The notes beneath the pieces were generated by a model that ran no database searches, was not told the origin of the DNA, and saw nothing but the letters and a program-made list of their open reading frames with translations. This document shows positions 35,316 through 47,300 of a stretch of DNA of 64,000 bases, one piece after another (the stretch's first letter is position 1; every line of letters begins with the position of its first letter). A program made the translations under genes and the position numbers. This DNA comes from Omphiscola glabra (taxonomy: Eukaryota > Mollusca > Gastropoda > Lymnaeidae). The stretch lies in the NCBI GenBank assembly GCA_964017045.1, contig OZ024810.1, forward strand, positions 10,595,562-10,659,561. The letters run 5' to 3'.

Positions 35316-36299
35316 CACAGTGACCGACGTAAACGGGGCTTAAAATTTAGGGGTCTAAAATTATTTTTTTTTAAATTTGAAAACATCCATCCAAATTACC
35401 CAGCTTAAATTATCTCAACATTTTGTGTTCAAAATTAATGCAGATCATGTAGGCCTACCTTTAAAAAGGGGTGCTACAAAATTCAGTCTTTTATTGTGTG
35501 ACTGAATAATTAAACAGGTCAGCTGATTAAATCTACAGAAGATAAACCTCTTTATGTTGGTCAGAAAAAATAAAAAATGATCAGTTAGACATTTAAAAAA
35601 AAAAATATTGCACTTTGCCAGAGGAGAACCATTTTTAAAAAAAAAAAGACATTTGTTTAGGTAATAGAAATAGGATTGGGTCACATGAAAGTCAGGTCAC
35701 CTATACCAAAAAAAAAATATATATATATATTATATAAACAAAACAAAAAAAGACATCAGGGGAAGTTTAATTTCTCAATGAATGACCTCCCTTTGTAGGT
35801 GTGTTACAGCAAGAGCATTGGTGATAAAGAACACACACATACAAATGGTTAATAAAACACAAAATTTAATTAACTGGCACTATATGGCATTGTAAAAAAC
35901 TAACCTTCTTGACTGACTGCAGTATACTTCTAATGAACTGGCCACCACTCAGTAAACCAACTCAAAAGAGAAATGCAGCTATACAGAGAGAGACAGAAAA
36001 TAATTGTTTTGTAATTAAAAAGATTGCAAAAAAAATATATTTTTATTTACATAACATGTCTTGAGAAAAGTGTCTAGTCACATCTATAGTAATCTAATAT
36101 GGTAACATTTTGAAGAAACATAATTATGCAACATCTTATTCTAAAGCTGATGCCCTTCATTTTAAATACCTGTTAAATTTAATAAAGAGACACTTTACCT
36201 AATCAGGATTTACAATGATATTTCCAACTCACTTTAAACTCAAAAAAAAATTCATTGCACATATTACTTTTGGTACTGGCTAATATAATTGCTATTAAA

Positions 36300-36680
36300 C
36301 ATGTGGGAGAGAAGAGTTCTCTGGAAAGTATATGGACTTAAACAGGATGAATATGACTGGAGAATATGAACCAATCAGGAATTGTATGGTCTATATCAGG
36401 AACCCACGCTAGTAGGAGAAATAAAAAAGGACACTGGGCGGGACACTTAGAGAAAATGCCAAATGACAGAGGAGTGAAGACATTGCACCACCAGCACCCC
36501 AGAGGAAAACAGCACTAAGGCAGACCTGGGCTTAGATGGATGATTGATGTGGAAAAATATCTACAATAACTGGAAATCCAAGCTTGGAAAAGAAAAGCAT
36601 TAGTTAGGTCTGAGTGGAAGGAAGGAGTGAGACAGGCCAAAGCTCTACATGGGTTGTAGCGCCACAGGGATAGATGAATG
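36300..36680 (+). mobile_element. Degenerate LINE ORF2 C-terminal fragment
   Basis: One frame reads RVLWKVYGL, WAGHLEKMPNDRGVK, HPRGKQ, GRPGLRWMIDVEKYL and AKALHGL with interrupting stops. This order (LxWxGHvxRM, then GRPxxRWxD, then the A-L-hG end) is the standard C-terminus of many animal LINE polymerases. The fragment has no intact reading frame. Confidence 0.75.
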
Positions 36681-36861
36681 GAAAACTAAATTATTTTGAG
36701 TCAATAAAATTCCTTGAATTTAGTGGCATATTTTATTAACTACTTATCAAGATCTAACAACAACAACAGTAAAATCACCACTTCTGAAAATAAACACCTT
36801 CCCATAAACCTGTTCAGCAGGCTAACATTAAAATGGATATGAGGACACTTCAATCTACCAG

Positions 36862-36930
36862 GACAGCGCGGTGAGCCCAGCCCTAGACTGGGGTACTGTG
36901 CTATATAAGAACACTAATAATAATAAAAAA
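36862..36930 (+). mobile_element. LINE 3' tail, second copy
   Basis: cagcgcggtgagcccagccc, then ggggtactgtgctatataag, then an (aat)n tail. This is the same tail as at 10226-10290. Confidence 0.65.
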
Positions 36931-37410
36931 TGGGAGCAGACAAACTAGCTAAACAGGGAGCATCCAATAAACAGCCCAACATATCTACATCATTCAACAC
37001 TGAGAAGCAGGTTTTCAGCTCTAACAAAAATGAAGAGTGGCTTAATGGGTTATGTGCTCAACAGTAAGCTGTGTGTTCACACACTTGCCCAGCCTAGACT
37101 TTAAAGATACAATAAATTGCCTCCAAATACAGGAATTTCCCCAGCACACAAAGCTTAATTCCTACCATAACCGCATAAAACCAGATAAAACTAAAATTTG
37201 CCACCATATGCAGTCATCCAAATGAGACAGAAACACATCTCTTTCACCTCCCTGCACTTCAGATCTTGCGCCTTATCTATCAGAAATACCAGACTACAAC
37301 ACACTATAAAAAAAACAAAGAACAGCTGCAGAGAGTGTAAATTCTTCACCATGACCTTGAGTCAAAAGGCACATGTGCAAATGGCTACTGGATTTAAATG
37401 ATGATGATTA
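36931..37410 (+). mobile_element. Degenerate LINE RNase H region
   Basis: The frame opens GADKLAKQGASNKQPN, matching the end of the RNase H domain found after reverse transcriptase in I- and Jockey-like LINEs. The following sequence is frame-broken. It may belong to a second, different LINE inserted next to the first. Confidence 0.55.
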
Positions 37411-37894
37411 ACTACTTACATTACACAAATTTATAAATTAAATCGTTATTACCTGTAAAAAATGACAGCTGTTTTCATAAATTAAATTCCTATAGATTTA
37501 ACTTTCATGAATTTAACTTATTTCCACAAATGACTTGAGAATTTAAAAGAAAGAAGAACATTTATTGCTTCAAAATATGATTTACTTTAAATTAAAATTT
37601 CTACAAAGCAACATTTTTGGTAATTTTGCTAAAATTGTATAAAAGTTCCTTGATTAGCAGCATTTGAAATAGAAAACGTTAGATGTTCACGTTAAATCTG
37701 AAATATATTGAGGTAAATATAGTGCTATGTGATAGATTATTCATGTCCAAGTCATGCGCTGACGTCTTTTGCAAATGCAACATTTAAGACCAAAAAGAGT
37801 GGGCACAACTGGGGACAGCTGGAGAGACTTGCCCAAGACCGGGATGCCTGGAAAGCCTTTTTCTTCACCTTTAATTGTACATTAAATTTAATAA

Positions 37895-39050
37895 TAATAA
37901 TAATAAAGTTCATTTGAAAAATCACGCTTCATCCCCAAAAGCTTGAAGCGCGGTACAAAAACAAAGCTGGGAGATAATAACTAGCTGGAAAAGATGGTAG
38001 ACAACTTCACCCCAGAAAGTGTTTGCGAAATAGATGAGTTTTTAAATTTGTTTTGAAGGAGTCCAGCGTCTGGCTGTTTCTGAGAGCGCCAGGAAGGGTG
38101 TTCCAAATGGTTGGGCCAGCAAATGCAAAAGTGCACTTTCCGTAAATCTCAAGGCGTACTCGCGGTATCAAGAGTTTGCCACAATTGGATGAGTGGAGTT
38201 GTCTAGTGGGTACATAAGGCATCATGAGCGCTTGGAGATAGGACGGCGCCAGGTCATGCAAGCAGCTGTAGCACAGAGTTGCAATTTTATACTCTATGCG
38301 AGCGCAGACTGGCAGCCAATGCAGTTCTCTCAGAAGAGTTTTAGCATGGTCGAATTTGCGTTTATGAAGAACAATTTGAGCCGCATTATTCTGTGCTTTT
38401 TTAATTTTAACCAGGAGCGTAGCTGGAAGATCCACCATGAGAGTATTGCAGTAGTCCATGCGTGATAGCACGAATGCAGACATCAGCCTCTTTGATGCAT
38501 TCAACGTTAAGAAAGGTCTGATATGACCGATTCTGCGCAGCTCTAGAAAAATCGCCTTGCAAATCATGTTAATGTGATTTTCTATAGTTAGTGTTCTGTC
38601 TAAGTAGACACCCAGGTTTCGCACTGTTTGAGCAAACTCAATCTGCACGCCTGAGAAAGTAAAAGATGGTGTATTTTTTAAAGATTTTAGTTTTTGAGCG
38701 GTAGCAATGGGGATCAGCTCAGTCTTTACATCGTTCAATTTGAGCTTGTTTTTGTCATCCAGTGCTTAACTGACTCCACTGTCTTCTGTGTCATATTAAG
38801 AAGCTGAGGGAACTGAGAGGGGATTACGGATTTCTGAAGTTGGGTATCCTCCGTGAACATGTGATATACCATTTCAAACTTCTTGATCACTGCACCCAGG
38901 GGCTGAACGTACATAATGTAAAGCACCGGGCCTAAGACCGAGCCCTGGGGTAATCCGAATTCAATAATGGATTTCTTGGAGGTCAAGCCGTTTGAAATGA
39001 CTGATTGGACCCGATTTGTCAGATATGAGCAGAACCATCTCAGGATGGTT
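37895..39050 (-). mobile_element. 5'-truncated LINE (reverse transcriptase pseudogene)
   Basis: On the minus strand the frame from about 39048 reads FCSYLTNRVQSVIS, FGLPQGSVLGPVLYIMY and MFTEDTQLQ. A stop or frame break near 38735-38740 follows, then an open 243-codon segment ending at 38007 (LGVYLDRTLTI, SRMDYCNTLM, LHWLPVCARIEYKIA, FAGPTIWNTLPGALR, FKTNLKTHLFRKHF). This is the reverse transcriptase palm, thumb and C-terminus of a CR1/L2-like element. The catalytic box normally F/Y-A-D-D is FTED here, so it is dead. The 3' end carries an attattattatt tail at 37900-37912 (plus-strand reading), typical of the clade. Sequence upstream of the palm is missing. Confidence 0.88.
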
Positions 39051-40941
39051 ACAATAAATATTAATATTATCAGTAATTAAGTCAAGCTTCAATTCTTTTG
39101 AAATGATTTCAGAAATATAATAATAATATTAATTAGTAATATGTCATTGTCATAAAATCGCTTTATAAAATTAAAAGCAAAATGATTTATTATGTATAAG
39201 TAATATTTATAGTTATAAGATTACTTGGTTAGAATACCTAGACCTAGACTAGGCTAGAGTTAGAGCCTAAAATTAGTTAGTAATATAATTTATAATAATA
39301 ATATTGTTACTATTATTATTTAATTATTATTAAATTCATTACATTTAAATATAATGAACTGTGTTGCAGTAAAGCCCTGTCATGTCGCCCGGCACCGCGT
39401 ACTGTGCGTGAGTGTGACCTGAAGTCTAATAACTAATGTGCAGTATGACAGTAGTATGATTTAGTATGAAGACTGAAGGCAGTGAAGGCACCAAAAAACT
39501 TGACTGTGAATGTGAACTCTGTTTGCTGGCAAACGGGTATATAACTGGTGACTGTATTATGTATGCTCTCATTAATGAATAATGTTAACCTTTACAAAAT
39601 GAGATTATGTTATTATTATTATGGACTCACCTGTTTTGTTTTCACTTCGTGCAGCCGTCCTTCTCTCGCAGTCTACGGTAACGACAAGGAATCATTGTAA
39701 ATAAACCTTGAGCCACCAACCCAAGTACTGACCTTTGACCTTGCATACTTTAAATTTAAAAAGAACAACACAAAAAAAAAAACATTAACTAAGTAGTGTC
39801 GGGAGATCCGATTTTCATTATCCATTTGACTGTACATCAATTTAAGTAAAACTAAAACTAATGAACTATCTACAAAATTTTTCCGGGAAAAAAATTGTTA
39901 TACTTACTTTCTAATTCTTTCGGGAATAAAATTAAAAATAATATTTAATAAATTTAATAGAACTATTTTAAATTGTTAGTGAATACTTAATCATTTAATG
40001 GATGGCCCCCTAAGCCTAAGTGCCAAAGAATTATTAAAAATTACTTTGGAGTTTTAATTAATTTTTACTGTTACTTTTACTAAAGAAATTAAGTATAAGT
40101 CTTAAGTATTTATTATTTATGTTAAGGGCAATCCATTTAGTATGTACGTCACGCAAAAAGGTCGAATTTTCGATCCCCTCCACCTTATTGCATGCGTACT
40201 TTTTGACCGACCCCCCCTCCCCGGGCCACAATACTTACACACTAGAAGCTTTCAAACACCACCCACCCCAATAATTTAAGATTTTAATCAATAATTGTGA
40301 CGTCTCAGAATTTTTTTTAAAAAATGTGTCACGGGCCACGGGTTTACCCCGCAACTGTTTGTCCAGTAATGTCCAGCCAGTGGTTCTCATAATATACGAC
40401 GCGTCGTTCTAGGTGCTACACAAATGTGTGACAAATGTAGCCAAATCTTAGTCTGACTTAGACAGCAATGCAAAACCAAGCATATCTCCGACATGTACAA
40501 CGACGTGAAGGCATTTCAACAAAAACAATGTTCATTTTGAGTCCCAGTCTGTGATGAGTTTTACCGGCCATTAATGGAATTTTGACTTGAAGGAAGTAAA
40601 ACTTTACTGAGTGGTAGTTAATTCATTTACCTTTAATATGGTATGAGTTGAAATAAGCCATAGGACAACAATTTTGATATAAAGCCGTTTCTTTAAGTTC
40701 TCCAGTGACTGACTCACTCAACTCACTGTGACATCCAGCTTCACCAATGAGGTTGTTTGGCACATAGTATTGATGGGTTGTCAATCATATCATGTTTTCT
40801 TTATTTACTTTAGCTTATGCTTGAGTATTAAGAGTAAATAAAATGATTGATACTCTGCGTTGCTCAGTTCACTCATCTGAGTGTAATATCTGTAGTGTTA
40901 TAACTATACTAATTTTAGGCTAAACGTATAGCCTATATACT

Positions 40942-41046
40942 AATAATACAAAATAAATTATTATCTTTAGGCCTATAGTACAAAATAAATTATTATCTTT
41001 AGGCCTATACTATAGGCCTAAAGATAATAATTTATTTTGTATTATT
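40942..41046. repeat. Long palindrome with a duplicated arm
   Basis: A 36-bp arm starting aataatacaaaataaatt and ending taggcctata (40942-40977) is repeated directly from 40979. The last copy faces its perfect reverse complement at 41011-41046, with a one-base spacer at 41010. The inner 31-bp inverted repeat is perfect. Confidence 0.9.
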
Positions 41047-41649
41047 CGTTATTATTTTTTAAATTAAGTAGTTTAAAAGAACGTAAATGACATTTAATTA
41101 TTCCACTGAGTGGTGCTTGGATTTTCTATAAAAAAATTATCAAATTTATTTTGTATCTTACATCTTAAGAAAGTAGTGGCATTTTAAACTTAAAGACAGT
41201 ACCAAATTCGAATGCAAGCAAAAATATATTTTTGAAAACCTTTATCTTTTAAAGACAGTACATGCAGGCAAAAGTATGTTTTTGAAAACCTTTATCGTTT
41301 AAAGAAATTAAATGAGAACTTTCTAATTGCTTGTACAAACAGTCAGTAATGCATGGTACAAACTCATTTTTTTTTCGGGATTGAACCTTTAATAGATAAC
41401 AAACTTCTATTAATCCAAAAGTGAGCCGAAGCACACTTTTACAAAATACACATATTAATTAGTGAAAACTAAAATATAATTAAACATCCTATATAATTTA
41501 ATTATCATGATGTTTAGAGAATAAGTAACGTCGAGAAGAATTTTGTTTACATAGAATTTTCTAAAATGTTAAATTTGAAAGGGAATTCTTTTGACACTTT
41601 GACTTTGACAGACACGCCCTACGAGACAAACAACCCCATCCTGAAAAAT

Positions 41650-41682
41650 GCACCTTTCAATTTATTTTAGATTGAAAGGTGC
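41650..41682. repeat. 12-bp stem, 9-nt loop hairpin
   Basis: gcacctttcaat and attgaaaggtgc face each other across ttattttag. Function unknown; the surroundings are non-coding. Confidence 0.6.
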
Positions 41683-44311
41683 TATTTAAAGAAATATTTG
41701 TATATGTTTTAAATCCAAAATAAATAATGTAGGCCTATGACTACTCAGGACTACCGAATGGATTTAAAAAAAAACATTTATAACTATAATATTAATTGTC
41801 AACTAGTTTTAACTTGTTAAATCTTGATATCTATTAATATGAATTTAGATAATAAATATATAAGTTAAGACAAAGAAAAAAGAAGTAGTCTATTAACATT
41901 TTAGTTTGTTTTTTTTTGTTTTTTTTTCTTCTTCTTTTTTTGTTGTTGTTTAAAACAAGTGGGTTTCATTGAGCGTTTGGCTTGGCCTATTCCACACTTG
42001 CGATTTTTCGAAAATCACATTTTATATTTTAGAAACATATAAAATAATAACAGGAGATACAAATTTCGACCATTTGGCTTAATAACTTATCGGACCATGT
42101 ACAACACAAATTGATCTTCTTAGTCTTATCTAAATTAATTTTATTATATGCATATAATGGCCGAAAAACTATTCGAATGCTTTGAAAAAATAACCGAAAC
42201 AAAATTTAATACATAATATACCGGTCCTGCGCATTGATCGACAGTGATGATAACTTTGCCAAGTAAATAGTGTCTACGCGATTTGTGGTGAGTAGACCGA
42301 CGCATTCATTTAATATTTTTTCTAATTAAAAATAATCATTTTACTACTTAAATACGATTTTATTTTAGCAAAAAATAGATTTTATGGGTACCCGCTATTT
42401 ATAAAATTTACAGGCCTAGTAAGTAGTGAAAATTCTATTTTAAATTTACGAACTTATTTTTATTTATTTATAATTACTTAATTAATTAAAATTATCAAAA
42501 TTGATTAAAAATATTAAAACTAAAACATAATATAAATTAGTAGGCCAATTATACTTATACTATACTAGCCTATACTTATACTATACTATACTTAGATTAT
42601 GCTAAGAAGTGCTATACTATATATAGTATAGTCTATACTATGTCTATTACTAACTCTATAAAAATTAAAATACTATCTATGACAACTGTCAACACTGTCA
42701 GAACTTCAATGGTCAGCTCATAAAATTAAATAAAAGTAAAATTTGATTTAAATTTGATAAAAGATGTTATTTAAAGCTTTTACTTCTAGTTTTCCTTTAG
42801 TTTTGTCTTTTAAGGCCTCAATAAAAATTAGATTATTTAATTAATTAACTTAAGTTTAAGGACTTAAGACTTAAGAATTAAGTAAGTGACTTAGACTTAA
42901 GGCTTTTCACTTCAATCTCAGTCTTATCAAATTTATTTAATTTAAATATTTATACTTGTATGCTCCATATTAAATATTGCTGCATGACTTCATGGATTCA
43001 AAAAACCATTTTGTACTTAGGGCTTAGTCTATTATTTTCTTCCTTTCAAATGGATTAGGCTTAGGTGAATGGGTAATGTCAGCGTTAAAAATATATTATT
43101 ATTTTGGGTTATGGTTAAAACAGTATCAGTATGTGCTACTGTTATAAATGAACACAGGGCAGATTGCATTACGCAGTATAGTCACTAGTAATGGTAATAA
43201 ATATTGTTAAAGGCTCTCCAGCATAAGTTTTGCATGCGAAAACTGTGCATTAAATATTGGTATTACAATAGAAAACTTTTAAAGAAAGGTGCTTTGTTAG
43301 TTCTACAAATTGATACTCTTTCAATTTCCATGAATACAATGTTAGTTTAAAAAAGACATGCGTTTTTTCGAATAACCTATAGAATGTTTCAGTCTGATCA
43401 TGCTGTATGGAGCACTTTTCAAAAGCGCTGAGTTGAGTATAGATAGTTTCTACTGACACGATAGTAAATAATAGCTGGGGCAACGCAACCACTCTGCATG
43501 TGTAAAATCTGGGATGAGGTGCATAATCTATATTAATAATTCCAGATGGCACTCCATATATCCACTTATGCCTACACTCTGTGTATTCTTTTGTATGCAT
43601 TTGGTGTGTAAGATAGAAGCATTGAATGAGAACACATCATGGTGTGCAATCGGGGCGGATAACATCCACTCAGATATTATATTACAAGATATATAAGACC
43701 ACTAATAATAATAATAAAAATATAGACCCATTGATATAATAACACTGAGCTAGGTTTTCTAACAATGGAGTGCTATAAAAGCTATAATTGATATTAGCTA
43801 TGTTGCCTATTAAAATATATTATATAGGTGTTCAAGAGTTGTTCCATAAAAATTTATGAAATATGTGTCTGTCTATTGGCTGTGTAAATGATGCAGGTAA
43901 GGCACTCAACGAAATTGCCGTTGCTCTAGACTAGATTAATGAATCTAAACTGCTGAATACTGGAGAATTCATTCTAATCATATTCATACCCTTACACCCT
44001 TAAAAACCAAAAGGCATATATGGGGCCATCCATAAACAACTTCACATATCGAGGGGGATGTGTATTTTTGACAAGGATGTCTGTTTGTATGATGAGAGGA
44101 TGGTAAAATATTTGCCAATATACATCATTTTTGATGACCCCTAAATATAATACAATTCAATTTATAGGACCTACTTAAGAATATTAAAATCATTTCAGAA
44201 ATACATGCCTGGGTAGGTATGTAGATGACATACTCTTTATAGAAGATTGAGATCATCCTGGAGTCTAAAGCTGTGTTATTTATTTTCATGTAAAGGTCAA
44301 AGGTTTGAGGG

Positions 44312-47300
44312 ATGGGCTATGAGATAGGGAGATTTGAAGGGGAAGTTGATGAGGAACTCATTTGTCCCATTTGCAGCTGTGTCTTAGAAGAGCCACTGCA
44401 AGTGAGTATTGTTTTGATCATTTTTATGTAATAAAAGATTCATTATTTTATAATTATTCCTGATATTCTAAGGCATTTTGATCTAAATACTCTTGCTCTG
44501 AATATTGTTTGAAAGGCAGTTAATGTCTTTTGTGTGTTGAAGGCAATTTTTTTTTTTTAATTTAAGGCCCCACAGTGTGAACATGCATTTTGTGCTGCAT
44601 GTATTCATGAGTGGCTCACTCGGCAACCTACTTGCCCGGTTGATCGCAGTGCCATTACACCAAATCAGTTAAAAAGTGTCCCCAGAATCCTAAGGAACCT
44701 ACTGTCCAGACTAACTATTTCCTGTGATAACAAGGTAATCTATTATGTCACAAACATTAAATATTTTATAAGTATATGGAAAGTGAAATTTGAAATTTGT
44801 CCTTAAAGAAAAGAAAAAAGAATAAAATAAAAGAATAAAATTGAAATGTATCTTCAGTTTTTCCTATCATTAAAATAACTAATATCTGTTTAAAAAGCAC
44901 GTACATCATGGTAAAAATTTCACAGACTTAAAGTTGTAGTGACTAATAGTGTTCTACAAAAATACTCTTGGACATTGTTTTTGGTGGTGCATCATCATTA
45001 CAATGTCATTAATTGACAGAGTTTATCTTCTTCACAGTCATTTGGCTGCACCAGTGTAATGAAGCTGGATGCTCTACCTTCACATCTTCAAGATTGTGAA
45101 TTTAACCCTAAAAAGCCAGTTCAGTGTGACAAAGGTTGTGGTCTTGTTGTTCCTAAAGATGAAATAAAGGTTTGTTTATTGTTAGTTTTTTCCAAACTTA
45201 TATGCATAATTAATTACAAGCACTCTGCAGTTTTATTCTGTGTTTAACAGAGTAAGCAAATTCAGGCTGTGTCATTGGTTTAGGAAAAATAATTCTTCTC
45301 AGACGTGCAAAATGACCCCTGACAAGCTGCGATAATGCTATGTTGACTGCTTCTTTAATGAATAGGGCTTTCAGAGTGTCAAGAATTGATTTGTGTGTCT
45401 GCGTTGTCTAGGGTATGACATTTGAAACACACTATACACCAGTACAAAAACACTTGATGAAAAGTTCTTTGCAGTTATTAGCTATAAACTTTGTTTCCAC
45501 TACGCTCTAATCCAACACGTGCTCCCATTACTAATGTGAGTTCCGTTAACACGCTTATCCAAAGAACCACATACACTAAAGGGATCTCTGGCAACTCTAC
45601 CAACACTGATACTTCAGATTCCGACTTACTTAGCTCTCCTACTGCGCTGCTGTCAACCTGCACAGTACTACCCGACTTCAGTATCCTCTCTCTATATAGT
45701 ATTGCTGTGCTTGCAGTCCGATCCGTGTTCAGGCGCAATAACTCTCTATTCTCATTCATAACAAACGGACCCTCCCACAAAAACAGACCCTCAGTGATTC
45801 CTCGACAGAGAGTTTTAATAGTTGACCTCTCAGTAAATACATCGGCATCATAACCCAAAATAGATTGACATTCAATAGCAAAAAAAATAATTTTTGTCTT
45901 TTGCTAAGAATTGTCTGAGTTGATTTTAAAGGGAGCATTTTGCATATTTATACATTGCTGAATTATTAGTTTTTCTCTCACTGGAAGGGGGCGTGACTGT
46001 TGGCCAGTAATGGGTTGGACCATATGGATAGATATATATATGGGTGAGATCATATGCCCCAGACATCGTCTTATGTTAAAATACAGAATTAAAAAATGTA
46101 TTATGGTTTTTTGTAAAGGATCATAACTGTGTACGGGAACTGCGCAATATGATGTCACAAATGCAGCAAAAGTTGACCGACTTACAGACAGAGAGTATGG
46201 AGCAAAAATTACAGCTAAGGGAACAGAAACGGGAAATACAGAGTTTAACGGTATGTGGATTTATTTCTACAGTTATTTTTACGATTTTGGTGGTTTTAAT
46301 GGATGGGAATGGGTTAAAATTACCAGTAATTTACTGCCATGACCTGATCCCTTCTTCTCATATTATCACTGATCTCTTCTTCTCATATTATCAATGATCC
46401 CTTCTTCTCATATTAAACTTACTTAAAATGAAACCTTGGACTCTTGAATAATGAATATTCTGATCTCAAGACTTCCACTGTTTTAAATTACAGGATTCTT
46501 TGCGTGCTGTGAGAATTATGAACCCAAGGATTAGAGATATACAGACCACCATGGAAAATGAAGATTTGACTAGGTGAGTCCCTAAAGACATGATGTTGAA
46601 CATCTTGCAAGCTGAGTCAGCGAGGACTTTGCTAAAACAGAATGCTCTGTCATTAAATCGTCTCCCTGTTTAAAAAGGATGTATTTTATTTAAAGCATTT
46701 ATAACCTGAGGAGGAAAAAAAGTTATATTAGCTAATGAGATTATGAAAAATAATTTTTTTAAAATCATCTACAGGAAACTTAACTTATTCAATAGGTCAC
46801 ATTTTTTCAGTGGAATGTAGTAAAATTAACCCTTTACAGTCCAAGCCTATTCAGCCTTGTCTAATCCTAGCGACCAAGCAAAGGGTCATAACTCCATTCT
46901 AAATGAAGGTTCTTTATCTAATTAATTTACAGAAAATAAACTATAAGCAAGAAAATAAAATAAAAAAAACCTAAATAAAAAGAAATGATTAAAGCAAAAG
47001 TTGCACCAAAAAACAGTTTCAGGGACACTAGATTTATGAAATAGTGAAGCTTCATTAGTCCTAAGTTCTTTCAAAATTGTATCCAAGGCTTCGATAGCCA
47101 TTTTTTACAGCGAAAAAATCGCAACTTCTAAAAAAATCGTAGAAAATCAACCCCTAAAGACACCGCGGTCAAACTAGTATCAAAATAAATGCCGACAACG
47201 AGGCTTTCTTCCGGTAGAACTATAAATAGTAATGCGCAATGGATTTCCGCTGTGCTAAGAACGAAAGTAAACAACCTCGAAGCAGGCGGGTTTGGCCGCA

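Larger units (their letters stand above)
39051..44311. other. AT-rich intergenic region before RNF41
   Basis: No exon could be supported. Features are a long palindrome (40942-41046), a small hairpin (41650-41682), scattered aggcctat motifs, and a possible LINE tail near 43675-43720 ending in (aat)n. An acceptor-like tttcatgtaaag just before 44295 suggests that RNF41 has an upstream 5' UTR exon somewhere here. Confidence 0.5.

Noticed and set aside
38007..38738. 243-codon ORF as a host gene
   Set aside because: The sequence is the C-terminal part of a LINE polymerase continuing a broken frame from 39048; mobile-element remnant.
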